A DNA stretch of 51,060 bases from Bacteroidaceae bacterium. Lineage in GTDB: Bacteria > Bacteroidota > Bacteroidia > Bacteroidales > Bacteroidaceae. The DNA lies in assembly GCA_017617235.1 (NCBI GenBank), contig JAFZWQ010000048.1, forward strand, positions 1-51,060. Reading direction: 5' to 3'. A model generated the notes under the pieces. The model made no database searches and was not told the origin of the DNA. It worked only from the letters and a program-made list of their open reading frames with translations. Below, one piece after another: positions 29,025 to 35,866 of the stretch (position 1 is the first letter of the stretch; every line of letters begins with the position of its first letter). The position numbers and the translations under genes were made by a program.

Positions 29025-29032
29025 CAAATGTA
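29025..29032 (-). promoter_or_regulatory. -7 box of the HEPN-remnant/MNT unit (TACATTTG)
   Basis: TACATTTG on the minus strand, 18 nt before the HEPN-remnant ATG. Confidence 0.6.
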
Positions 29033-29128
29033 CGAAATATAATTAGAAATGAAAAGGGAAACAGAGAAAATTATTCTGAGATTGCTTGATATACGACCTT
29101 TCGAACAGACAAAATGCCAGAAAAGTAT

Positions 29129-29190
29129 CCTCCCCCTCCCGCGGAGAAAACTGTAAACTGTTTACATTGTTTACAGTTGTGGGGAGGGGC
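29129..29190 (+). repeat. C-rich / GTAAAC cassette, copy 2 (no terminator)
   Basis: CCCCCTCCCGCGG, AAACTGTAAACTGTTTACA, TTGTTTACAG, then GTGGGGAGGGG. The outer CCCCTCCC and GGGAGGGG are complementary, so the heptamer core is the loop of a hairpin. Confidence 0.65.
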
Positions 29191-29207
29191 GACACTATTC
29201 TACCGTT

Positions 29208-29390
29208 GGAGCGATACCACGCAGACCTGCGGAGGGACGCGTGCCTTGGCTTGACACACAATTGTGTGACAAGCCAAGCGATACTATCCCTACCCACGGA
29301 GCGATACTATCCCTACCCGCCTAGCGTTGTAACGCTCGGGCGGTAGCGTTGGGACGCTCGGACGGTAGCGTTGGGACGCATGCTTCGTCA
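29208..29390. repeat. repeat-rich non-coding stretch with 22-23 bp units
   Basis: AGCGATACTATCCCTACCC occurs at 29277-29295 and 29300-29318 (23-nt step). TAGCGTTG starts at 29322, 29344 and 29366 (22-nt step), each unit forming AGCGTT-x2-RACGC(T) hairpins. No gene is visible between 29046 and 29612. Confidence 0.65.
29246..29277. repeat. 32-bp near-perfect palindrome
   Basis: TTGGCTTGACACACAA followed directly by TTGTGTGACAAGCCAA, with one mismatched pair. It could form a cruciform or bind a dimeric protein. Confidence 0.75.
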
Positions 29391-29420
29391 CGGGTTCCAG
29401 ACTGGAAGGCGTGAGAGGAG

Positions 29421-29537
29421 AAATTAAGAAGTTAATAAATTAAGAAGTTAATATTTTTAGTGCACATTCTAAAAATATAGTATATTATAATTAAATGTAA
29501 TGAAATTCTTAATATCTTAACTTCTTAACTTCTTAAC
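29421..29537. repeat. inverted pair of octamer arrays
   Basis: Left arm: AAATTAAG, AAGTTAAT, AAATTAAG, AAGTTAAT (29421-29452). Right arm: TTCTTAAT, ATCTTAAC, TTCTTAAC, TTCTTAAC (29506-29537). The arms are largely complementary and could fold on each other. The right arm abuts the promoter of the next gene. Confidence 0.7.
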
Positions 29538-29541
29538 TTTG

Positions 29542-29573
29542 TTTGGCTGTATTGTGTAAATGTCGTATATTTG
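29542..29573 (+). promoter_or_regulatory. promoter of the accessory gene pair (TTTG-N20-TATATTTG)
   Basis: TTTG (29542-29545), 20 nt, TATATTTG (29566-29573), 39 nt before the ATG at 29613. An ideal Bacteroidetes promoter. Confidence 0.85.
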
Positions 29574-29612
29574 CAGAAACATACCAATCTAATAATTCGT
29601 ACGCACGCATAT

Positions 29613-30359
29613 ATGAACATCATTAATTCGCACTACATTCCGCTGGCAGAGCCGCACAACATCATCATGGCTCCGGGCGAGGATTTAATTGCTGAGCAGA
29701 TAGGTATATTATCTATCGTTGAGGAGGCACCCACGAAAGGCGGTGGATATGGTATCAAATGCCATGAACACCCCGTAGTAAGGCATTTGAAGGGGGTGGG
29801 GTATGCAGAAGACACCAAAGATGCTTTAGAGCTTCATCTTGTACAAGAGACTGCCGATGGTGACATTTGGACAGAGTTTGAAACAAAGGACTGTTTGATG
29901 CTTTGTTCTGTTAAGGAGCGTAAGATTAGCAGTTTACGGTTGCATATGGTTATGATAAGCCGCATGGCACATTACGGTGAAGCCTACGATCTTCAGGGAA
30001 TGTTCCAGATGTTGAAGGAACATGATATAGAACTTGTATGGGACGACACCGCTAAGGAGAATCATCAGGAAATAATACTAAGTAATATGAGGATTCGGGA
30101 TGATATTTATCTTCAAAGTCTCCTAGTTCAGCCATTATTTATGGTGGAATATGGCAAAATCGAGGATGAAAAACTTATAAATCCCCTTGACGACGATGAA
30201 ATCTTCTTTGAATTTGTCAATCAGGCAAGGGCCCTTTTGCAGATAAATCCGCACTATGAGTTCCATTTTACCTCCATTGACAAGCAAATGGCATACATTA
30301 CAGACCGATTGAATACTGAGTTGAATGATTATTTAGAACGTCCAGATGAATCAAAATGA
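29613..30359 (+). CDS. protein of unknown function in accessory region, 248 aa
   Basis: No family recognised. The ATG at 29613 (MNIINSHYIPLAEPHNIIMAPGEDLIAEQIG) follows the promoter; the open frame extends 14 codons upstream but through the promoter box. The protein is acidic, mostly alpha/beta, with no signal peptide or membrane helix. Notable stretches are GGGYGIKCHEHPVVRHLKGVGYAED and a C-terminal acidic segment (INPLDDDEIFFEFVNQA). It overlaps the next gene by 14 nt, so the two are probably one functional unit. The setting, next to a primase-helicase gene, suggests mobile-element cargo. Confidence 0.7.
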   Translation: MNIINSHYIPLAEPHNIIMAPGEDLIAEQIGILSIVEEAPTKGGGYGIKCHEHPVVRHLKGVGYAEDTKDALELHLVQETADGDIWTEFETKDCLMLCSVKERKISSLRLHMVMISRMAHYGEAYDLQGMFQMLKEHDIELVWDDTAKENHQEIILSNMRIRDDIYLQSLLVQPLFMVEYGKIEDEKLINPLDDDEIFFEFVNQARALLQINPHYEFHFTSIDKQMAYITDRLNTELNDYLERPDESK

Positions 30360-30999
30360 TGTTTTCATAGTGCGGAATCATCGCATGTCACTCCATCTGG
30401 TGCTGGGTCTGTTGGAGGATGCCGACAGTTCGGAGGAGACAAAGAGTTGGGCTCTTTCGGCATTGTTCCATGCTGGATACACCCACGACGATGACCTGCG
30501 CGATTATCTTCACGATGCATTGGAACGCAAAGGACTGCATCCATATAGTCCATATCGTATAGAAGAAGCTAATCACTTGCAAGAGGGAAAAACCGAGGAA
30601 CAGCTGCGTGCCGAACGAGCCGTATTCCTGTCACAACTGAAAACTGTCCTGGACAACCTGATGGCGATGAAGGATGAAAAGGGAAAACCTCTGTTCTGCC
30701 AGAAGAACCATTGGTGGGCCATATTCCGTATCTTTGTGGACAAAAAGATAAATAATCAGCAGGAGAATCGCTACAAAGAATTTATACACCTCATTAGCAG
30801 CCTCAATCTGAACCAGGTTAATGCCGAACTCGATTTGGACACCCTGAGTAACATCACACAGGAAATCTACCGTTTCCCATTCTCAAAATGGGATGGGAAG
30901 AAGCCTTGGGGCGAAGGTTCACGAAAGATAAATGCCTTCGACCGTATGTACAAAATAGCTCAGGAAGTTCACATAAAACTAACACTTCTAGGGCTCTAA
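30346..30999 (+). CDS. protein of unknown function in accessory region, 217 aa
   Basis: Overlaps the preceding gene by 14 nt. It is helical and soluble. The central block KPLFCQKNHWWAIFRIFVDKKI, with its aromatic HWWAIFRIFVD core, recalls small proteins often found beside DUF3987-type genes in Bacteroidetes mobile elements, but I cannot name the family with confidence. The next gene begins 184 nt later. No catalytic motif seen. Confidence 0.7.
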   Translation: MNQNDVFIVRNHRMSLHLVLGLLEDADSSEETKSWALSALFHAGYTHDDDLRDYLHDALERKGLHPYSPYRIEEANHLQEGKTEEQLRAERAVFLSQLKTVLDNLMAMKDEKGKPLFCQKNHWWAIFRIFVDKKINNQQENRYKEFIHLISSLNLNQVNAELDLDTLSNITQEIYRFPFSKWDGKKPWGEGSRKINAFDRMYKIAQEVHIKLTLLGL

Positions 31000-31183
31000 A
31001 AGCCCCGCTCTGCTGAACGTTCAAATGAAAAACTGAACGCTCGAATGATAGTCTCAGCCGATGTTTGGGCACTCGGCTGAAAATTTTCTATACCCTATTA
31101 TATATGCTGAAATTTGTGTTGAGCAAACTGCTCAGCGGGGTCAGAACAGCTCCGTTCAGTAATAACTTAACACAAATAAAAAC
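31000..31183 (+). promoter_or_regulatory. repeat- and hairpin-rich region before the primase gene
   Basis: Two copies of CTGAACGyTCrAATGA (near 31013-31048), a hairpin CAGCCGA-11 nt-TCGGCTG (31055-31079) followed by AAAATTTTC (possible terminator of the preceding pair), GAGCA-AAC-TGCTC near 31123, and CTCAGCGGGGTCAGAACAGC. No clear TAnnTTTG box. It could hold an operator or a replication-related site of the element. Confidence 0.4.
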
Positions 31184-33568
31184 ATGAAAGTAAGTTTTCA
31201 AAAAAATCTCTACAGTCAAGTAGAGTACATCGAAACTTCCGAACAATTGGAAGCAGTGTTCAACCAACCTGAAGTCTGGAAGAAGATACTGGACATCCGC
31301 CAGCTTCGCCAGGCTGACAAGATGCAGGAGGCACAGAAAGTGAAAGAGTCGCTGCCTGCCATCATCTTCGTTGCCGACCACTTCAGCGAGTCTGTTAACA
31401 AGTTTGGCCAGAAGGGCGCTTGGCGCTGTCAGCCAAGCTCGCATCTGAACGGACTGGCCGTTTTGGATGCCGATCACCTGACGGAAAAGCCAGCACAAAT
31501 CTTCACTCGATGGACACCTGAACATCTGAAGGAGCTGGGCATCTATCTGGTGTTCATTACATCGTCCGAAGAAGGTGTTAAAGTGGTTTTCAAGGCACGT
31601 CCCGAATGGGGCAATCTGATAGAGAACGTGCGCATGATGGGACGTGAGCTGGGGCTCCCTGTAGACGAGAGCGGTAAGGATTCATCGCGAGCATCCTTCG
31701 TTCCATCGGAATTGGCTGGCGACATCCTCTATTACGATGGCGATGGCATGTTCAACTGTGATGGGAGCCAGTACGACAGCCTGTTTGGTGAAGCCTATCG
31801 CAGAGGGGAAAGTGCAGGTTCGAAAGTAAATGGTACAGATGCAAAACCAGGGAGTTTGGCAGTTCACACATTCCGGATTTCAGAACACACATATAAGGGT
31901 GTTCCCATGCAGAAGATTGTGGATTGCTGGGTTGGTCGCGAATTGCCACAGGAGGGCGAACGCCACAAAACGTCGCTCTGTCTGGCAGACGAGTTACGTT
32001 ATATCTGCGACAGTGATCCAGAATTAATCGAAGGAGTTTTGCGTGCCCAATCATGGGTCAACGACATCGTCAGGGAACGTGGTGAGAATGTCGCGCAGAC
32101 CGTAAAGTCGGCTCTCGCCTACAAAGAGGAGAAACGCATTCCTCCTCGAATGTATCACGCACTCAGGGAAGCCGGTGTGGACGTAGAATCGGGTATCAGC
32201 AAGAACCAACTGCCCTACGAAAAGTGGGCTGAAAGCCTGAAGAAAATGAAACTGGGTTGTTACAAGTCCGCCATCAGCTATATCGACAATCCACTCATCT
32301 ATCCTGGTGGAATCATCACCTCTGGCGGCATGTACGATACCCTACTCACCAATTGCTGGTATACCGACTGGCAGGGGATACAGCATCGACTGAACGGCAT
32401 ATTTCTGGCAATTGGCGACCCTGCATCCGGAAAAGGTTTTGCCGTAGAACAGGACGATGCCATCATGAATGTAATGCGCGAAGCAGACAAGACCGGGCGC
32501 ATTGCAGAACGCGAATATAAAGAGGGGTTGCAAGAGCGCAGCACATCGCAGAAGGAACAGAAAAAAGATGCACTGAAACGTCCAGATGACATGGTGCGCT
32601 ACTGTCCTGTAAAGACCTCGAATGCTGTGCTCTATCGCCGCATGGAGAATAGCGCAATAGAAATGCCCGACGGAACATCCTTTTATCACCACCTGTACAC
32701 ATTTGCCTCAGAGCTGCTCTCCATCGTCAATGCACGAGGAAGTTTTCAGGAGAAGCGTGATTTGATGCTACACAGTTTCCACAATGAGTTGAATGGTGTC
32801 GACTATTCAAACACGGAAAGTGTGAATGCCATCATACCCGTCTTCTACAATTTGGTAGCTACGGGCACAGGTTCCTCATTGAGCAAGTTCGTTCACGCAG
32901 GCAATATCGGCGATGGCATGTCCACCCGTATGTCATGCTTCATAATGCCAAAGGGACAGTTCAAGATGCGCCCCCTGCGCAGCAAGCCCCGTTCTGAACG
33001 CGGCATGAACGAGATGCGTATGTGGGGACGCAGATTCGACGCACTACAAGGTGAAATCAAGGGACTTAAGAAGTTGGTAGACCACATATATCATATAGTG
33101 GCGCTCAAGGCAGAGGAAGCCAACAACCAAGGCGATGAAATCACCGTAACCATGTGTATGCGTATGCAGGACAAGCTGATGGCCATCTGTATTCCACAGG
33201 TCATTTCCACGCAGAAATCGTGGGAACAGTTTCGCCACACCATGACTGCGAAAGTAACCAAGCAACATCTGGAATTTGCCACACTCATGTTCGACGTATT
33301 ACTCACCTGCGAGGATGCACTCTTCGGACTGTTGTGGCAGGACTACTTCAACAAAGAATACCAGACAGTTCAGCCACGCATCACCTACGACAAGACCTCA
33401 CAGAACTTCAAGCGTCTGCCCGAAATCTTCACCACAGCCGATGTAATGGACATCTGGGGATTCACCAGCAATGTTACAGCCTCAGCCAAATGCAAACAGA
33501 TGGTAGATCATTGTCAAGCCCAAAAACTGAAACGCGGCCAGTATCAAAAACTCGTCTCCACTATCTGA
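31184..33568 (+). CDS. primase-helicase-like protein (VirE-N/BT4734-type plus DUF3987)
   Basis: 794 residues. The N-terminal region (about 1-200) matches the BT4734/VirE N-terminal type of archaeo-eukaryotic primase-like domain: GLAVLDADHL (acidic motif), YLVFITSSEEGVKVVFKA and SSRASFVPSE follow the expected order. A linker with zinc-free helices leads to a DUF3987 region (about 390-700) with a Walker A-like GDPASGKGFAV, a charged helix (REYKEGLQERSTSQKEQKKDALK) and FYNLVATGTGSSLSKFVHAG. Proteins of this type occur in Bacteroidetes mobile elements and prophages, and probably unwind or prime DNA. No integrase or relaxase lies nearby, so the element seems incomplete. A terminator follows at 33596. 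Confidence 0.8.
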   Translation: MKVSFQKNLYSQVEYIETSEQLEAVFNQPEVWKKILDIRQLRQADKMQEAQKVKESLPAIIFVADHFSESVNKFGQKGAWRCQPSSHLNGLAVLDADHLTEKPAQIFTRWTPEHLKELGIYLVFITSSEEGVKVVFKARPEWGNLIENVRMMGRELGLPVDESGKDSSRASFVPSELAGDILYYDGDGMFNCDGSQYDSLFGEAYRRGESAGSKVNGTDAKPGSLAVHTFRISEHTYKGVPMQKIVDCWVGRELPQEGERHKTSLCLADELRYICDSDPELIEGVLRAQSWVNDIVRERGENVAQTVKSALAYKEEKRIPPRMYHALREAGVDVESGISKNQLPYEKWAESLKKMKLGCYKSAISYIDNPLIYPGGIITSGGMYDTLLTNCWYTDWQGIQHRLNGIFLAIGDPASGKGFAVEQDDAIMNVMREADKTGRIAEREYKEGLQERSTSQKEQKKDALKRPDDMVRYCPVKTSNAVLYRRMENSAIEMPDGTSFYHHLYTFASELLSIVNARGSFQEKRDLMLHSFHNELNGVDYSNTESVNAIIPVFYNLVATGTGSSLSKFVHAGNIGDGMSTRMSCFIMPKGQFKMRPLRSKPRSERGMNEMRMWGRRFDALQGEIKGLKKLVDHIYHIVALKAEEANNQGDEITVTMCMRMQDKLMAICIPQVISTQKSWEQFRHTMTAKVTKQHLEFATLMFDVLLTCEDALFGLLWQDYFNKEYQTVQPRITYDKTSQNFKRLPEIFTTADVMDIWGFTSNVTASAKCKQMVDHCQAQKLKRGQYQKLVSTI

Positions 33569-33595
33569 TCATTCAAAAAAGGTCATTTGAAAAAG

Positions 33596-33625
33596 CGGTC
33601 TCTCCAATTAGAGAGGCCGTTTTTT
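33596..33625 (+). terminator. terminator of the primase-helicase gene
   Basis: CGGTCTCTC, loop, GAGAGGCCG (33596-33619), then six T (33620-33625). Confidence 0.88.
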
Positions 33626-33674
33626 ATGCATAAAAACAAAAAGAGGCCGGATATATCAAAATATTGAATAAATA

Positions 33675-33706
33675 TTTGGAAGTTTGAAAACGATTGTCTA
33701 AATTTG
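33675..33706 (+). promoter_or_regulatory. promoter of the candidate ncRNA (TTTG-N20-TAAATTTG)
   Basis: TTTG (33675-33678), exactly 20 nt, TAAATTTG (33699-33706). The first helix of the predicted RNA starts directly after it, and no long ORF follows for about 480 nt. Confidence 0.82.
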
Positions 33707-33972
33707 CTGCGGTATCGGGGGAGAAATCCCGGTCCGCAGATGCATTAGCTTATTATTTCGCACTTACCGAAAAGACCTAAGAAATCATTTTGGAATAGTT
33801 CGATTTAAGAGCAGAGGGAAAAGCCGAAGAGAGGCTCCCCTTTAATCTAACAATAAAAGCTATGCACCACGCATATGGCGTGGTTGCATTCTTATACGTT
33901 AGATGGGGGTTCCAATTCCTAGGTCTGCCTCTCAGGTAAGTGCATAAGAGTGGCCACGTCATTCATGTGTCC
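33707..33972 (+). ncRNA. candidate structured non-coding RNA, about 260 nt
   Basis: Behind an ideal promoter. Helices readable by eye: CTGCGG/CCGCAG (33707-33712 with 33734-33739) enclosing CGGG/CCCG; CTTAT/ATAAG (33749-33753 with 33944-33948) and GCACTTAC/GTAAGTGC (33760-33767 with 33936-33943); AGACCTA/TAGGTCT (33773-33779 with 33920-33926); GGAA/TTCC (33792-33795 with 33910-33913); AGAGGG/CCCTTT (33813-33818 with 33838-33843) capped by AGCC/GGCT; ATCTAAC/GTTAGAT (33845-33851 with 33898-33904); and CCACGC/GCGTGG extended by ATGCA/TGCAT (33862-33889). The helices nest without conflict. No tRNA, tmRNA, SRP, RNase P or riboswitch signature is recognised. The 3' end is uncertain: a T-rich tract lies at 33970-33981, and CCTTTCCT (33971-33978) can pair with AGGAAAGG (34067-34074), so it may extend to about 34097. 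Confidence 0.65.
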
Positions 33973-34026
33973 TTTCCTTTTTGCTGCCTGCCTAGACATT
34001 ATTATTAACAACCTAAATAAAAGCTT

Positions 34027-34068
34027 ATGAAACACACCAAAAAGATTGATATGTACATCTTGAGATAG
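34027..34068 (+). CDS. possible 13-aa micro-ORF downstream of the candidate ncRNA
   Basis: ATG at 34027 gives MKHTKKIDMYILR and TAG. It is preceded by an A/T-rich stretch (AACAACCTAAATAAAAGCTT) like Bacteroidetes translation-initiation regions. It may be a leader peptide of the gene at 34190 or chance. Confidence 0.2.
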   Translation: MKHTKKIDMYILR

Positions 34069-34189
34069 GAAAGGCGAATAGGTTCCACGCTCTTTTTATG
34101 TGCATACTTATAACAAATCCATGTAAGAACCCTTAAATCTTTATTCATGTAAAACCGATGGGACGATGGTATATAACCGTCCAAAAAAA

Positions 34190-34564
34190 ATGAAAAAAAA
34201 CATTATTTTTATGGTAGCTTTATTCGTTGGAGCTATGCTTTTCTCTTCATTCACAAAGAATGATTGCAACTCAACACCATCTACTACGGAACTGGAAAGT
34301 CAATCCAACCTTGTTTTTCGGGGTACTCAAAGATTTAGAAGTAATGATGGTCGAGAACTCTACTGCTATACTAATAGTAAATGTGAAATGTATGACGGAG
34401 ACAGATTAGTTGTCACATGCACCTATACGTATTCTGGGGATGAAATTAGATTACTTGATGAGAATGGCAATACTGTTTACAAAGGTAGCGTTTACTGGAA
34501 TAATTCGCATTCAAAGCCGATATCAATCACCATTGCAGGAACTACTTATCGGAATAAAGATTAA
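34190..34564 (+). CDS. small exported protein of unknown function, 124 aa
   Basis: The ATG at 34190 starts MKKNIIFMVALFVGAMLFSSF, a signal peptide followed by TKNDCNSTPSTTELE. The mature part is a small beta-rich domain with four Cys (NDC, YCYTNSKC and VVTC), likely two disulfides, and an Asn/Gly-rich end. The open frame starts 8 codons earlier but without signal-peptide character. No family recognised. The upstream 620 nt contain the candidate ncRNA and its promoter, so the RNA may also be this gene's leader. A strong terminator follows. Confidence 0.65.
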   Translation: MKKNIIFMVALFVGAMLFSSFTKNDCNSTPSTTELESQSNLVFRGTQRFRSNDGRELYCYTNSKCEMYDGDRLVVTCTYTYSGDEIRLLDENGNTVYKGSVYWNNSHSKPISITIAGTTYRNKD

Positions 34565-34590
34565 CAAAGTAGTAGATTGGCAACAGTCTC

Positions 34591-34625
34591 ACAGGTGTGC
34601 CAAACAAACGGCACACCTGTTTCTT
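34591..34625 (+). terminator. terminator of the small exported protein
   Basis: ACAGGTGTGCC (34591-34601), 8-nt loop, GGCACACCTGT (34610-34620), then TTCTTT. Perfect 11-bp stem. Confidence 0.85.
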
Positions 34626-34808
34626 TATTATATATTATATGGATTTTGTAGATAGATTTCTTGAGTGGCGACTACGACATCTGCCAGAAATCCAAACCTG
34701 TCTGGAAAGATCATATACTCTCTAAAAATTGATTATATCGCTCCCTCCCAAATATGGAGCCAATAGAAATCCCTGTCAATAATCACAACATTTATTATCT
34801 CCTGCAAG

Positions 34809-34890
34809 AAAGACCCAGGGACATCGCCTCTGGGTCTTTTTTTATGTGCAAAATGTAAACAGTTTACAGTTTTTCCGGGGGAGGGGGTTA
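34809..34890 (-). repeat. C-rich / GTAAAC / terminator cassette, copy 3, after queE
   Basis: Minus strand: CCCCCTCCCCCGG, AAAACTGTAAACTGTTTACA, then the AAAGACCCAGAGGC...TGGGTCTTT hairpin (34809-34839). Same order and orientation relative to the upstream gene as at 24711-24790. On the plus strand the hairpin is followed by seven T, so it can stop transcription from both sides. The stretch 34626-34808 shows no convincing gene. Confidence 0.75.
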
Positions 34891-35457
34891 TTGGACGCCG
34901 ATGAGTTTGTGGGTTTGGAGGCTGAGGTGCCACTGGGGGTGGCTGAGGGTGTATTGGATGGCGGCCTGGAGGATGGTGGCGTTGCGTTGGACATCGCCTG
35001 TGTCGCAGGGTTGCAGGCTCCATACCTGGGGGTGGAACATCTGTTCGATGGGTTGCATGTCCTGTCCCTGGAAAACGGCCTTCAGTTCGTGGGGCTCGAG
35101 GACGACAGTCTCCGCCAGCACCTTGGGCGAGCAGGTTACCCAGTCGATGGTGTGGGGCAGCAGGTGCGTGCCGTTGGTTTCTATCTGTACGTAGAAGCCT
35201 ACTTCGTGCAGGGCATCGACTAGTTGCGGCAGGTCGCGCTGCAGCGAGGGCTCGCCGCCTGTGATGACGGCGTGGCGGGGTTTGTACGAGGCTGCGGCTA
35301 CGACGATTTCCTCCACCGTCATTTCCCAGCCTTCCTGGTGACGGGTGTCGCAGAAGGCGCAATGCAGGTTGCAGCCGCTGGTGCGGATGAACACGGCGGG
35401 TGTGCCTGTGTAGCGTCCCTCGCCCTGTATGGAGCAGAAGATTTCGTTAATCCTCAT
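34888..35457 (-). CDS. queE: 7-carboxy-7-deazaguanine synthase (radical SAM)
   Basis: Queuosine/preQ0 pathway enzyme that contracts 6-carboxytetrahydropterin to 7-carboxy-7-deazaguanine. The N-terminus INEIFCSIQGEGRYTGTPAVFIR is diagnostic, and the cluster motif is CNLHCAFC (C-x3-C-x2-C). ITGGEPSLQ provides the SAM-binding GGE block. 189 residues is short, as in other bacterial QueE. It overlaps queD by 11 nt, so product and substrate enzymes are co-translated. It ends in the C-rich/GTAAAC cassette. Confidence 0.94.
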   Translation of the reverse strand: MRINEIFCSIQGEGRYTGTPAVFIRTSGCNLHCAFCDTRHQEGWEMTVEEIVVAAASYKPRHAVITGGEPSLQRDLPQLVDALHEVGFYVQIETNGTHLLPHTIDWVTCSPKVLAETVVLEPHELKAVFQGQDMQPIEQMFHPQVWSLQPCDTGDVQRNATILQAAIQYTLSHPQWHLSLQTHKLIGVQ

Positions 35458-35785
35458 CGCGTTCGTACGATGCTTCGTTGTTCTGGCTCTCCACCACGTC
35501 CACGCGATAGGCCTGCGGAATCTGGTCGCAAATCCAGCGTGCGATGTTCTCGGCTGTGGGGTTGAAGGGGAGCATCTCGTTCAGGTTCGTATGGTCGAGC
35601 CGGTCGCGGATGAGGCGTTTCAGGTGGGTGAAGTCCACCACCATGCCGTCGGCATTCAGTTCGCGCGACTTGCAATGTATGGTCACCAGCCAGTTGTGCC
35701 CGTGCAACTGTTGGCACTTGCTTTCGTAGGACAGCCGGAGTTGGTGGCTGGCAGATATTTCGAAGGTTTTCTTGATGTAGTACAC
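35447..35785 (-). CDS. queD: 6-carboxy-5,6,7,8-tetrahydropterin synthase
   Basis: Makes the QueE substrate from dihydroneopterin triphosphate. Zinc ligands are visible in ISASHQL and LHGHNW, the catalytic Cys in KCQQLHGHNW, and the block DHTNLN with PTAENIARWI and VVESQNNEASY follows the QueD/PTPS pattern. 112 residues is normal. It overlaps queE by 11 nt; queC and queF are not in the window. Its start lies 12 nt from the heptamer array that separates it from the M18 gene. Confidence 0.93.
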   Translation of the reverse strand: MYYIKKTFEISASHQLRLSYESKCQQLHGHNWLVTIHCKSRELNADGMVVDFTHLKRLIRDRLDHTNLNEMLPFNPTAENIARWICDQIPQAYRVDVVESQNNEASYERDED

Positions 35786-35796
35786 AGATGGAAAAA

Positions 35797-35866
35797 ATTG
35801 AAAATTGAAGATTGAAAATTGAAGATTGAAAGTTTTGTTCCCCCTAAAGGGGGATAGGGGGGCTTA
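35797..35866 (-). repeat. heptamer array plus C-rich hairpin cassette (M18/queD junction)
   Basis: Five heptamers ATTGAAA, ATTGAAG, ATTGAAA, ATTGAAG, ATTGAAA (35797-35831), then GTTTTGTTCCCCCTAAAGGG and GGATAGGGGGG up to the M18 stop. Same layout at 37145-37233. Confidence 0.75.

Noticed and set aside
33904-33920. GGGGTTCCAATTCC as a tRNA or tmRNA T-arm
   Set aside because: No acceptor, D or anticodon arms and no CCA end; the segment is better used in the long-range helices of the candidate RNA.
29613-34564. The accessory region as a prophage
   Set aside because: No capsid, tail, terminase, integrase or lysis genes; a primase-like gene alone is not enough.
34639-34725. 28-codon ORF (MDFVDRFLEWRLRHLPEIQ...) after the terminator
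   Set aside because: No promoter, no conservation cue; it follows a strong terminator and is too short to support by sequence alone.
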